DNA of 64,000 nt from Photobacterium alginatilyticum (GTDB lineage: Bacteria; Pseudomonadota; Gammaproteobacteria; Enterobacterales; Vibrionaceae). The translations under genes and the position numbers were made by a program. The stretch spans positions 186,001-250,000 of the forward strand of contig NZ_RSEJ01000001.1 of the NCBI RefSeq assembly GCF_009910675.1, written 5' to 3'. Numbering within the stretch: position 1 is the stretch's first letter; each line of letters starts with the position of its first letter. This document shows, piece by piece, positions 1 through 7,838 of the stretch. The notes beneath the pieces are model-generated. The model worked only from the letters and a program-made list of their open reading frames with translations, did no database searches and had not been told where the DNA came from.

Positions 1-134
1 TAATACATCAAGTTACACCTTGTATGCACTGATTCCTATCGGGAATAGGTTGTCGTCCTATGTTTCGCTATTCCTGATCAGGCCGCAATGATAACTTTCA
101 CGCTCATTATGTATGGCTGAAGAGATATAGCTAC

Positions 135-905
135 ATGGATTTTTCGTACGATATTATTGCCTTGTTGTTTTTGGTGGCAGGGTTGGCCGGGTTTATTGAC
201 GCAATTGCCGGTGGCGGTGGATTGTTGACCGTTCCGGCACTGCTGGCCGCAGGTGTGCCTCCGACCCAGGCACTGGCGACAAACAAGCTACAGGGGGCAT
301 TCGGGAGCTTTTCAGCCTCATTATATTTTGTGCGAAATGGCCTGGTGAACTTGAGCCAGATGCGAAATGCGATTGGCTGTACCTTCGTCGGTTCGGCAAT
401 CGGGGCTGAACTTGTCCAGCGTATTGAGGCCGGCGTACTGACAAGCCTGATCCCTGTCTTGCTGGTGTGTATTTCACTCTATTTTTTGCTGGCACCTCAG
501 GCTGGCAAGGGAGGCGGGGCACCTAAGCTATCGGACAATGCGTTTGCCCTGACCGTCGGTGCCGGTGTCGGCTTTTATGATGGCTTTTTTGGCCCGGGAG
601 CCGGCTCCTTGTTCACCGTCGGCTTTGTTGTCATTGCCCAGTTGGGACTGGTTGAAGCGACAGCCAGAACAAAAGTGCTTAACTTCACCTCAAATTTTGC
701 TGCGCTGTTATTTTTTATTTTTGCCGGGTTGCCGGTTTGGGAAATTGGCCTGGTGATGGCAGTAGGTGGCTTTTTGGGAGCCCGTATTGGTGCCAGGGTT
801 GTGGTGACTAAAGGTAGAAAGCTTATTCGACCGATGGTGGTGATTATTTCGATGGTGATGGCGGTGAAGCTGTTGTTGGAACAACATCCGCAATGGTTTC
901 AATAA
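135..905 (+). CDS. TSUP family (TauE/SafE-like) permease
   Basis: A 256-residue, strongly hydrophobic inner-membrane protein. It carries the two-fold repeat typical of the TSUP (sulfite exporter TauE/SafE) family: a glycine-rich DAIAGGGGLLTVPAL motif near residues 22-36 and a related YDGFFGPGAGSLFTVGF motif near residue 150. Members usually have about 8 membrane segments and export or import small organic or sulfur anions such as sulfite, sulfoacetate or taurine-derived acids. The substrate cannot be read from the sequence. The length is normal and the start ATG follows a weak AAGAGA. The last 62 bases overlap the convergent LysR gene, which may regulate it, although convergent pairs are less often regulator and target than divergent ones. 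Confidence 0.85.
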   Translation: MDFSYDIIALLFLVAGLAGFIDAIAGGGGLLTVPALLAAGVPPTQALATNKLQGAFGSFSASLYFVRNGLVNLSQMRNAIGCTFVGSAIGAELVQRIEAGVLTSLIPVLLVCISLYFLLAPQAGKGGGAPKLSDNAFALTVGAGVGFYDGFFGPGAGSLFTVGFVVIAQLGLVEATARTKVLNFTSNFAALLFFIFAGLPVWEIGLVMAVGGFLGARIGARVVVTKGRKLIRPMVVIISMVMAVKLLLEQHPQWFQ

Positions 906-1710
906 GCGTACGGATCCGCGCTGACTGATAGCTGCTTTGTCGGTAGCAAAGGTGTACCGGACGGGTGAGCTCATCAAGAAAATCAAAATGGTGACAAAAT
1001 GCCGGATCTATCTTTAGCGTTTTGACGATAGAGGCCGGTACGAGCGCAGGGGCCACGCCTCCCAGTGCCAGCTGGGCTGCGGCCGTGTAGGAGTCCATCT
1101 CCATCAAGGGAACAATACCGACTTTTTGAAGCAGGCTGGCCTGATTGGCGTTGGCCGGATTTTGAAAGTCATTGACCAGCAGGGCTTGCGGCGTTTGCGG
1201 CAGGGGCTGGTGGCTGATCACCGCAAAGGGTTCATCGAAAAGATGGCGGGCAGCCAGCCCGTGCTGCGGTGGCAGGTGACCGGCACAAAAGCCGATGGTC
1301 GCCTCTCCCGATTGTACTTTTTCGACAATGACCGGGGTATGGTGGGTTGCAATGGAAATGTAGGGGTCGGTCTTAATATAGTTACCCATCATTTCGCCAA
1401 GGTAACCGGCTACCAGGGTTTCTGAGCATTCAAGGGTGATGATGGTGTGGTCCTGGAAGCTCTGCTGATCAAAGATCAGCCCTTTGATTTCTTTATAGCT
1501 GGGGCCGATATTGTCAATTAGGGCGACGGCGTCTACGGTCAGTTTTATCCGGCGGCCGGAAGGCTCAATCAGCTTCTTTCCCAACTTTTTCTCTAGCCTT
1601 GCAATACGTTTGCTGACGGCGCTCTGACTGATATACAGAGAGCTGCCGGCTTTGCTCATGGTCCCTTCTTTAGCCAGTACCAGCAGGGTTTCTATGCCTT
1701 CAAGTAACAT
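844..1710 (-). CDS. LysR family transcriptional regulator
   Basis: A 288-residue LysR-type regulator. The N-terminal winged helix-turn-helix lies at about residues 4-62 (SKAGSSLYISQSAVSKRIARLE is the recognition region), followed by a periplasmic-binding-protein-like effector domain from about residue 90. The 3' end runs 62 bases into the convergent TSUP permease gene, so the two genes share coding DNA on opposite strands. The C-terminus is a low-complexity tail rich in Thr, Ser and Pro, which may simply be overlap-derived sequence. The effector is unknown. By family, such proteins usually autoregulate and activate one neighbouring gene. Confidence 0.85.
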   Translation of the reverse strand: MLLEGIETLLVLAKEGTMSKAGSSLYISQSAVSKRIARLEKKLGKKLIEPSGRRIKLTVDAVALIDNIGPSYKEIKGLIFDQQSFQDHTIITLECSETLVAGYLGEMMGNYIKTDPYISIATHHTPVIVEKVQSGEATIGFCAGHLPPQHGLAARHLFDEPFAVISHQPLPQTPQALLVNDFQNPANANQASLLQKVGIVPLMEMDSYTAAAQLALGGVAPALVPASIVKTLKIDPAFCHHFDFLDELTRPVHLCYRQSSYQSARIRTLIETIADVVPTTASPPSPSK

Positions 1711-1806
1711 AGCTGTACTCCATGATTAAGATGGTGAGTGACTAAGTGGGCAGACAGGATGGGCATAAAGTTTGGAGCAAATAGCCGGCAAGCCGGCTAT
1801 TTGACA

Positions 1807-2295
1807 CTAGGGGGCTATTTCTTCTTGCTTGGTGATACTACCGACTTCCAGTACTGCGGCAACATCAAGGTGTTCAGCGTTCATCATGGAAGAGATCCGC
1901 TGTACGGATGATAACAGCAGCGACTGCTCCCACTCTTCAAGCTCCTGAAAGCGGGAAACAAAGTTCTCCTGAAGCGGAAGCGGTGCTTTGGCAAGCACTT
2001 CTTTGCCGGTTTCTGTCAGGTAAGCATGTACTTTTCGCTTATCTAGCTTGCTTCGTTCACGAACGACCAGCTCACGTTTTTCCAAACGGTCAAGAATCGT
2101 CGTTGCCGTCGCCTGGCTCATGTTTGTGTTGTTTGATAGCTGGCGAATGGTGACTTCACCTGAGTCACGAATCGCTCGCATCAAAACTAATTGAGGCCCC
2201 GTGAGTCCTGCGACTTTATTGAGTTTTCTCGAGTGTAAATCGATAGCTCGAATAATTTGTCGAAGGGCAATGAGGACTTCTTCGTGCTTGTCCAT
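1807..2295 (-). CDS. MarR family transcriptional regulator
   Basis: A 162-residue MarR-type dimeric repressor. The winged helix-turn-helix spans about residues 45-105, with the recognition helix in NMSQATATTILDRLEKRELV and a wing region RERSKLDKRKVHAYLTETG. The length is slightly above the usual 140-150 because of an acidic C-terminal tail. It lies between the LysR gene and the iron-regulated operon, on the opposite strand to that operon. The target and ligand are not evident. The gap of 400 bases to irpA is long enough for separate promoters. Confidence 0.85.
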   Translation of the reverse strand: MDKHEEVLIALRQIIRAIDLHSRKLNKVAGLTGPQLVLMRAIRDSGEVTIRQLSNNTNMSQATATTILDRLEKRELVVRERSKLDKRKVHAYLTETGKEVLAKAPLPLQENFVSRFQELEEWEQSLLLSSVQRISSMMNAEHLDVAAVLEVGSITKQEEIAP

Positions 2296-2628
2296 TTAAC
2301 TCTCCCAAATTAGTGTCGCGAAGGTACATCAATATTGATAAACATTAAAGGCTTAGTTGCTGTAAACACGACAAAACCGTGGTTCTTCAACCTCATTATC
2401 GTCGCCAAGGACCATTAACTCAACGAAAGGGCACTTGGGGAGGCCTCGATTGATAGTGTTTTGTGTCAATTGAAGAACAATCAGAATCTTGGATATGTTA
2501 GCAAAGTGCGCGGAATTTAGACAGCGCGGCATCTTTTGGTTATTTAATTGAGCGGTATGGTTATTTTTTTTATTCATGAAGTGATTAGTTATTCCCAAAT
2601 GTAAAAATCATGGCTATCATGCGTGAAT
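2296..2628. other. Intergenic stretch between marR and the irpA promoter
   Basis: This AT-rich stretch has no confident gene. A minus-strand open frame (2353-2598; 59 residues if the inner ATG at 2532 is used) ends in a Cys- and acid-containing tail but has no ribosome binding site. It may be chance, or a small iron-related protein sharing the Fur-controlled divergent promoter. The marR promoter must also lie here. Confidence 0.3.
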
Positions 2629-2647
2629 AAAAATGATTATCACTAAC
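2629..2647 (+). promoter_or_regulatory. Fur box upstream of irpA
   Basis: AAAAATGATTATCACTAAC matches 15 of 19 positions of the classical Fur box (GATAATGATTATCATTATC), including the ATGATTATCA core. It lies 53 bases before the irpA start. A second, weaker TAGTGATTAT element follows at about 2655. This predicts iron repression of the four-gene operon, as known for irpA genes of Vibrio and related bacteria. Confidence 0.75.
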
Positions 2648-2699
2648 ATACGTATTAGTGATTATGGTAAAGCAGCTCATATAAAGGACGTAACTCACA

Positions 2700-3956
2700 A
2701 TGAATAATAAATTCACTCGCAACCTTATTGCGGCGTCATTACTGACACTTCCAGTTTTCGCGCAGGCGGCACCAACTAAAGCAGAGGTTGTCGAGCATTA
2801 CGCCGATCTGGCTCACAGCGTATTTAGTGACTCTCTGATCACAGCGAAGTCATTGGACAAAGCACTTGACGCACTTATCGCCAACCCATCGGAAGCAAAC
2901 CTTGCCAAAGCGCGTGAAGCGTGGAAAGCGGCACGTGTACCGTACCAACAGTCTGAAGTATTCCGTTTCGGTAATGCGATTGTCGATGATTGGGAAGGAC
3001 AACTTAATGCCTGGCCGCTTGATGAGGGCCTGATCGATTACGTTGCTGATGATTATCAGTATGAGCTGGGCAATGAAGGCGCGCAGGCTAACATCATCGG
3101 TAACGAGTCACTGCAAGTCGGCAATGCCAAGATTGATGTGAAAAAAATCACACCTGAACTACTGGCCGAGCTGAATGAGCTGGGCGGTTCTGAGGCGAAC
3201 GTTGCAACCGGTTATCACGCTATCGAATTCCTACTTTGGGGGCAGGATCTCAATGGCACTGGCAACGGTGCCGGTGAGCGTCAGTACACTGACTTCGCCT
3301 ACGGTGAAGCGTGTACCAATGGTGGCTGTGAACGTCGTCGTGATTACCTGAAGGCGGCTTCTGAGCTGCTGCAGGCCGATTTAAGCTGGATGGAACAGCA
3401 GTGGTCTGCTGACGTCGCGTCTAACTACCGTACCGAACTGTTGGCTGATTCGGCAGACAACGGTTTACGTAAAATGCTATTCGGTATGGGCTCTCTTTCT
3501 CTGGGCGAGCTGGCCGGTGAGCGTATGAAGGTTGCGCTAGAGGCGAACTCTACCGAAGACGAGCACGATTGTTTCTCTGACAACACTCACTACTCCCACT
3601 ACTATAACGAGCAAGGTATCTACAACGTATATACCGGTACCTATATGCGCGTGAACGGAACGCTGGTTTCTGGTCCAAGCATTCATGATCTTGTCGAGAA
3701 GAAAGACAAGCAGGCTGCGAAAGAGATCCAGGCTGAGTTTGACCGTGCCCGTAGCCAGGTTTATACCCTGGTTCAATCTGCAGAAAAGCAAAATCAACAT
3801 TTTGATCAGCTGATTGCATCTGGCAACAAGGAAGGTAATGCCCTGGTCGGAAAATCTATCATGGCGCTGGTTAAGCAGACGGCAGAAATTGAGCGTGCAG
3901 CCTCTATTATCGGTGTTAGTAACCTGAACCCGGATACGGCTGATCACCAGTTTTAA
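2700..3956 (+). CDS. irpA: Iron-regulated imelysin family protein IrpA
   Basis: A 418-residue exported protein. A Sec signal peptide ends at AQA (residue 23). The imelysin fold carries the family GxHxxE signature as GYHAIE at residues 171-176, followed by FLLWGQD. Imelysin (peptidase M75/ICMP) proteins are periplasmic or surface proteins induced by iron starvation; binding of iron or haem is suspected, and protease activity is disputed. It is the first gene of a four-gene operon behind a Fur box. A hairpin with a short T-run (3992-4013) follows the stop, so downstream genes may be expressed at a lower level. The layout matches the VC1264-VC1267 type locus of Vibrio. Start: AAGGA lies 10 bases before the ATG. 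Confidence 0.92.
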   Translation: MNNKFTRNLIAASLLTLPVFAQAAPTKAEVVEHYADLAHSVFSDSLITAKSLDKALDALIANPSEANLAKAREAWKAARVPYQQSEVFRFGNAIVDDWEGQLNAWPLDEGLIDYVADDYQYELGNEGAQANIIGNESLQVGNAKIDVKKITPELLAELNELGGSEANVATGYHAIEFLLWGQDLNGTGNGAGERQYTDFAYGEACTNGGCERRRDYLKAASELLQADLSWMEQQWSADVASNYRTELLADSADNGLRKMLFGMGSLSLGELAGERMKVALEANSTEDEHDCFSDNTHYSHYYNEQGIYNVYTGTYMRVNGTLVSGPSIHDLVEKKDKQAAKEIQAEFDRARSQVYTLVQSAEKQNQHFDQLIASGNKEGNALVGKSIMALVKQTAEIERAASIIGVSNLNPDTADHQF

Positions 3957-3991
3957 TTATCAGAAACACCTGATAACCACAATTAATTGAA

Positions 3992-4013
3992 AGGGGCTCG
4001 GTCGAGCCCTTTT
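3992..4013 (+). terminator. Hairpin between irpA and the di-haem gene
   Basis: The stem GGGCTC / GAGCCC has a 4-base loop and is followed by TTTTG. It lies inside the operon, so it probably acts as a partial terminator or an mRNA stabiliser that makes irpA the most abundant product. Confidence 0.6.
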
Positions 4014-4042
4014 GTCGTCATATAAAAATGAGTGTGTGAGCT

Positions 4043-5482
4043 ATGAAGTTGTATTTTGCCGCAGCGTTTCTTTCTTTGTCTGCAATTTCTACTGTCGCTA
4101 ATGCCCAAGATTCTAATGCCGGTTCTGCGCCAGAAAAGCCGGATCCAAGTGTGATTAAAGCGTTGAAGTCGGGAGGGGATACCACAGTCAAAAAATCGGG
4201 GCCGAACGCATTTTCGTTGCCAGCAGGTAACCTGCCTTTGTCAAAGCGCCTTGATTTCAGCGTTGGTAACAGTTTCTTCCGTAATCCATGGGTTCAGGCT
4301 CCGGCAACGACCGATGCCCGTGATGGCTTAGGGCCATTGTTCAATACCAATGGTTGCCAGAACTGCCATATAAAGGACGGTCGGGGTCATCCGCCTGAGC
4401 CGGGCGACAGTAATGCGGTTTCGATGCTGGTTCGCCTCAGTATCCCTGCCATGACCGCTGAGCAAAAGAAAGCCGTGATCACCGATGGTGTAATTCCGGA
4501 ACCAACCTATGGTGGTCAGCTTCAGGATTTCTCCATTTCTGGGGCCAGGCCGGAAGGGCAGATCAAACTTACCTATAGCGATGTGCCAGTGACCTTCGCC
4601 GATGGCGAAGTGGTGACTTTGCGTAAGCCTGAACTGGCGATTACAGAGCTGAACTACGGCCCGCTTCATTCCGATGTGTTGATGTCGGCCCGTATTGCCC
4701 CGCCGATGATCGGGCTTGGCCTGCTCGAGCAGATCCCGGAGGCGACTTTGGTGGCAATCGCGAGGGAGCAGGAAAATGCGGCCCAGGGTGTGTCCGGCAA
4801 GTTAAATAAAGTCTGGGATGTTGAGAAACAGCAACTGGTAACCGGTCGTTTTGGCTGGAAAGCCGGCCAGCCTACGCTGATGCAGCAAAATGCCGCCGCA
4901 TTCAATGGTGACGTTGGTCTGACAAGCAACCTGTTCCCAAATGAAAATTGTACTTCTCAGCAGTCGATATGCAATGAGCTTCCAGATGGCGGAAAACCAG
5001 AAGTCAGTGACAATGTGCTGGATTTTGTCGAGTTTTACTCACAGCACCTGGCGGTGCCTTCACGCCGTAATGTTACTGATCCGCGAGTGATGAAAGGCGA
5101 AGCCATTTTCGCAGAAGTCGGGTGCGATAGCTGCCACCGCAGCCAGATTACTACCGCTAAAAATGCCGAGCTGCCGGCACTGTCCGAGCAGTTAATTAAT
5201 CCGTACACCGATTTGCTGTTGCACGATATGGGCGAGGGACTGGCCGATAATCGCGGTGAGTATTTGGCCAACGGTCGTGAATGGCGAACAGCGCCACTGT
5301 GGGGAATCGGTTATACCGAGGAAGTTAACGGTCACACTAACTTCCTGCATGACGGCAGGGCGAGAACCTTGATGGAAGCTGTGCTGTGGCATGGCGGAGA
5401 GGCCCAGCAAAGCCGTGACAAAGTGCTGACATTGTCGAAAACGGACCGAGATGCCCTGATTGCATTTCTGCAGTCATTGTAA
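4043..5482 (+). CDS. Di-haem c-type oxidoreductase (DUF1111, thiol oxidoreductase-like)
   Basis: A 479-residue exported protein with a signal peptide ending near AnAQD (residue 21-22). It has two CxxCH haem-c sites, CQNCH at residues 105-109 and CDSCH at 361-365, and a C-terminal FLHDGRARTLMEAVLWHGGEA block like that of di-haem peroxidase/MauG relatives. This architecture is the DUF1111 family, often annotated as thiol oxidoreductase and regularly found beside imelysin genes. It probably performs periplasmic redox chemistry linked to iron uptake, for example reduction or oxidation of the metal; the substrate is inferred, not shown. It lies 86 bases after irpA and 12 before the next gene, so it is in the operon. 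Confidence 0.9.
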   Translation: MKLYFAAAFLSLSAISTVANAQDSNAGSAPEKPDPSVIKALKSGGDTTVKKSGPNAFSLPAGNLPLSKRLDFSVGNSFFRNPWVQAPATTDARDGLGPLFNTNGCQNCHIKDGRGHPPEPGDSNAVSMLVRLSIPAMTAEQKKAVITDGVIPEPTYGGQLQDFSISGARPEGQIKLTYSDVPVTFADGEVVTLRKPELAITELNYGPLHSDVLMSARIAPPMIGLGLLEQIPEATLVAIAREQENAAQGVSGKLNKVWDVEKQQLVTGRFGWKAGQPTLMQQNAAAFNGDVGLTSNLFPNENCTSQQSICNELPDGGKPEVSDNVLDFVEFYSQHLAVPSRRNVTDPRVMKGEAIFAEVGCDSCHRSQITTAKNAELPALSEQLINPYTDLLLHDMGEGLADNRGEYLANGREWRTAPLWGIGYTEEVNGHTNFLHDGRARTLMEAVLWHGGEAQQSRDKVLTLSKTDRDALIAFLQSL

Positions 5483-5494
5483 AAGGAAGCGGAC

Positions 5495-6505
5495 ATGAAA
5501 CTATCAGTAACATCGTTATCAGCGGTTGCAATCGCAATGGCTGTTACCGGGTGTAATGATCAGCAGCAAAGCATGACCGGTACGATTCATCAGCAGCACC
5601 TGCAGGCGGCGGAGCTGTTTGCAGATGCCTCTCGTCAGGTCAATAGTGAGCTCACCGCCTTATGTCAGTCTTATGATGAGAATCAACTGGAGGCCGCCCG
5701 TCAATCCTGGCAGCAGGTGATGCACAGGTGGATGGCACTGCAGGGGCGCGAGAAAGGCAGTGAAGAGGCGTTGGCGCTAAGCTGGCAAATCCAGTTCTGG
5801 CCTGACAAGAAAAATACAACCGGACGCAAGCTTAACCAGCTACTGAAGCAGGATACAGAATGGACGGCAGCCGATATTGCTGAGCAAAGTGTTGCGGTAC
5901 AGGGGCTGGGGGCTGTTGAGTGGTTCTTGTATGAAAAGCCGACATTGCTGCAAAGCGGCAAGGGATGTCAGCTGGCGGAAGCTGTCGGGGATCGTCTGCA
6001 GCAAAGTGGCGAGCAACTGACGAAAGCGTGGCGGCCAAATCCGTGGCAGCAGTTAACGCCGCAGATGGCCCTCGGTGAGTATCTGGGTGCACTGAACAAC
6101 CAGCTTGATTACAGTATGAAGAAACTGACCCGTCCGCTAGGAAAGCCGGGGGCGCCCAAGATCTATCAGACTGAATCTTGGCGCTCGCAGACTTCGCTTG
6201 GCAACCTCAAGATCAATGTGGAAGCGATGCAGCAGCTTTATATGGCTGATGGCAGGGGGCTTGATGCGTTATTACGCCAGCGTGGTTATGGCGTAACGGC
6301 CGATCAGATCAGCAATCGTTTTGCCTCCTTGCTGGAAAGTTGGCCTGAAACGGACGCGATGGTACCGATGTTGAAGACCAAAGAAGGCTACCGCGAGTTG
6401 CTGAATATTTACAACGGGCTGGAATATATCCAGATCGCGCTGCAGGATGATGTAGCAGCAGAGTTGGGTATAGTGGTGGGGTTCAATGCAACCGATGGTG
6501 ACTGA
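5495..6505 (+). CDS. Imelysin-like lipoprotein
   Basis: A 336-residue predicted lipoprotein with a lipobox ending in Cys20 (AVTGC). The rest resembles a second, divergent imelysin domain. The family GxHxxE motif reads GLGAVE at residues 137-142, so the histidine is replaced by glycine and the glutamate is kept. That points to a changed metal-binding or structural role compared with IrpA. It follows the di-haem gene by 12 bases, with AAGGAAG before the ATG, and overlaps the next gene by 20 bases, which suggests translational coupling. By analogy with VC1266-type proteins it is part of the same iron-regulated envelope system. Confidence 0.85.
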   Translation: MKLSVTSLSAVAIAMAVTGCNDQQQSMTGTIHQQHLQAAELFADASRQVNSELTALCQSYDENQLEAARQSWQQVMHRWMALQGREKGSEEALALSWQIQFWPDKKNTTGRKLNQLLKQDTEWTAADIAEQSVAVQGLGAVEWFLYEKPTLLQSGKGCQLAEAVGDRLQQSGEQLTKAWRPNPWQQLTPQMALGEYLGALNNQLDYSMKKLTRPLGKPGAPKIYQTESWRSQTSLGNLKINVEAMQQLYMADGRGLDALLRQRGYGVTADQISNRFASLLESWPETDAMVPMLKTKEGYRELLNIYNGLEYIQIALQDDVAAELGIVVGFNATDGD

Positions 6506-7595
6506 TTATACTCGCAGGAAACTGCTACGGACGGCGTTGGGGGCGATGGCAGTCGTCCCGGCAGCCGGCTTGCTGTCGGCCTGCTCGACGGGTGCGACAG
6601 CACAGCGTCTGACACCGAAGCTCATCGGGTGCAGCCGTACTCCTGTTGGTGGTTACAGTGTGGTTGTTGCCAGCCAGGATGGCCTGCCGATATATCAATT
6701 CGCGCTACCGGGTCGTGGACACGGCATTGCTATACAGCCTAACGGTACCTTGGCGGCGGCGTTTAGTCGTCGTCCGGGGCAGTACTTGCAAGTATTCGAT
6801 TATCAGGGCGGGCAAGAGTGGCCGATCAGGGTCGCCGATCCCCAGCGCCATTATTATGGTCATGGCGTGTTCTCGGCAGATGGCAATTATCTCTATGCGA
6901 CCGAAGGCGTTAAGACCAGTAGCGAAGGGGTGATTGGGGTCTATGACGTTAAGGCCGGGATGGCCAAGGTTGCCGAGTTTACGGGATTTGGTATCGGCCC
7001 TCATGAAGTCGTGTTAGCCGATGAGCATACGCTGGCTATTGGTGTTGGCGGAGTACACACCCAGGGGAGAAAGCCACTCAATCTGGATTCAATGCAGCCG
7101 GCGCTGGTGTATCTTGATGTTCAAACCGGCGGCGTGCTGGAACGCGTTGAGCTGGAGGATAAACGGCTCAGTATCCGTCACCTGAGTGTCACGGATACCG
7201 GTGAAATCGCCTGCGGGCAGCAATACCGCGGCGAGCCTGAACAGGCTGCCCCTCTGGTGGCGCTGCATCGTCGTGGCCAGCCGTTGCGACATCTTAAGGC
7301 TGACGATGAACATTGGTTGAGATTCAACCACTATGTGGCCAGTATTGCCAGTGTCGATGGCTATTTGCTGGCGACCTCCCCGCGGGGAAATTGTTATGGT
7401 ATCTGGCATGAGGCGAGCATGGAGCTGGTTGAGATCAAACCCCTGATTGATGCCTCCGGTGTCGGTGTGATTGATGGCGAGTGGTTGGTCGGCTCGGGCT
7501 CAGGAAAAGTGCTGACAATTACCCCGCCCAAGCAAGTTCGTGCCTACCAAAGCCCGGTTATGTGGGATAACCATTGGAACGTCTTGCCAAGTTAA
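6486..7595 (+). CDS. DUF1513 family Tat-exported protein
   Basis: A 369-residue protein. The N-terminus has a twin-arginine signal (TRRKLLR, residues 9-15) followed by a hydrophobic stretch and a lipobox-like SAC ending at residue 33, so it is probably folded in the cytoplasm, exported by Tat and perhaps lipidated. The remainder looks like a beta-propeller of DUF1513 (repeated Gly/Asp-rich blades, GRGHGIAIQPNG, GHGVFSADGNYLYATEG, GIGPHEVVL). It is the last gene of the Fur-controlled operon and overlaps the imelysin-like gene by 20 bases. An alternative start is the ATG at 6495. Tat export suggests a cofactor or metal bound before export. The biochemical role is unknown. Confidence 0.87.
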   Translation: MQPMVTDYTRRKLLRTALGAMAVVPAAGLLSACSTGATAQRLTPKLIGCSRTPVGGYSVVVASQDGLPIYQFALPGRGHGIAIQPNGTLAAAFSRRPGQYLQVFDYQGGQEWPIRVADPQRHYYGHGVFSADGNYLYATEGVKTSSEGVIGVYDVKAGMAKVAEFTGFGIGPHEVVLADEHTLAIGVGGVHTQGRKPLNLDSMQPALVYLDVQTGGVLERVELEDKRLSIRHLSVTDTGEIACGQQYRGEPEQAAPLVALHRRGQPLRHLKADDEHWLRFNHYVASIASVDGYLLATSPRGNCYGIWHEASMELVEIKPLIDASGVGVIDGEWLVGSGSGKVLTITPPKQVRAYQSPVMWDNHWNVLPS

Positions 7596-7838
7596 TGCCT
7601 TTTTCCAGTCTTTTGTAAAAATAATTTGGCTATCTCCAATAGAGTCTGCCAGTACCTGTGTTGTTGAGTTAACTCAAAAGGATAGGATGCTGGTGGCCTT
7701 TTCTGCTGCCTGTATCTTTTCTGACGAAATGGATTGAGTTTAAGAATTGAAACATTGCCGCGAGTTCCCCGAAGCTAAATTTAAATCCGTTATTTTGCGA
7801 GTTTGCCATACTTAAAATGTTGTTGACGGGGATCTCTC

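Noticed and set aside
2353..2598. Minus-strand frame of 81 codons upstream of irpA
   Set aside because: It starts with TTG or an internal ATG without a ribosome binding site, and I do not recognise a family. Cys- and acid-containing C-terminus kept it from being dismissed outright; mentioned in the intergenic entry only.
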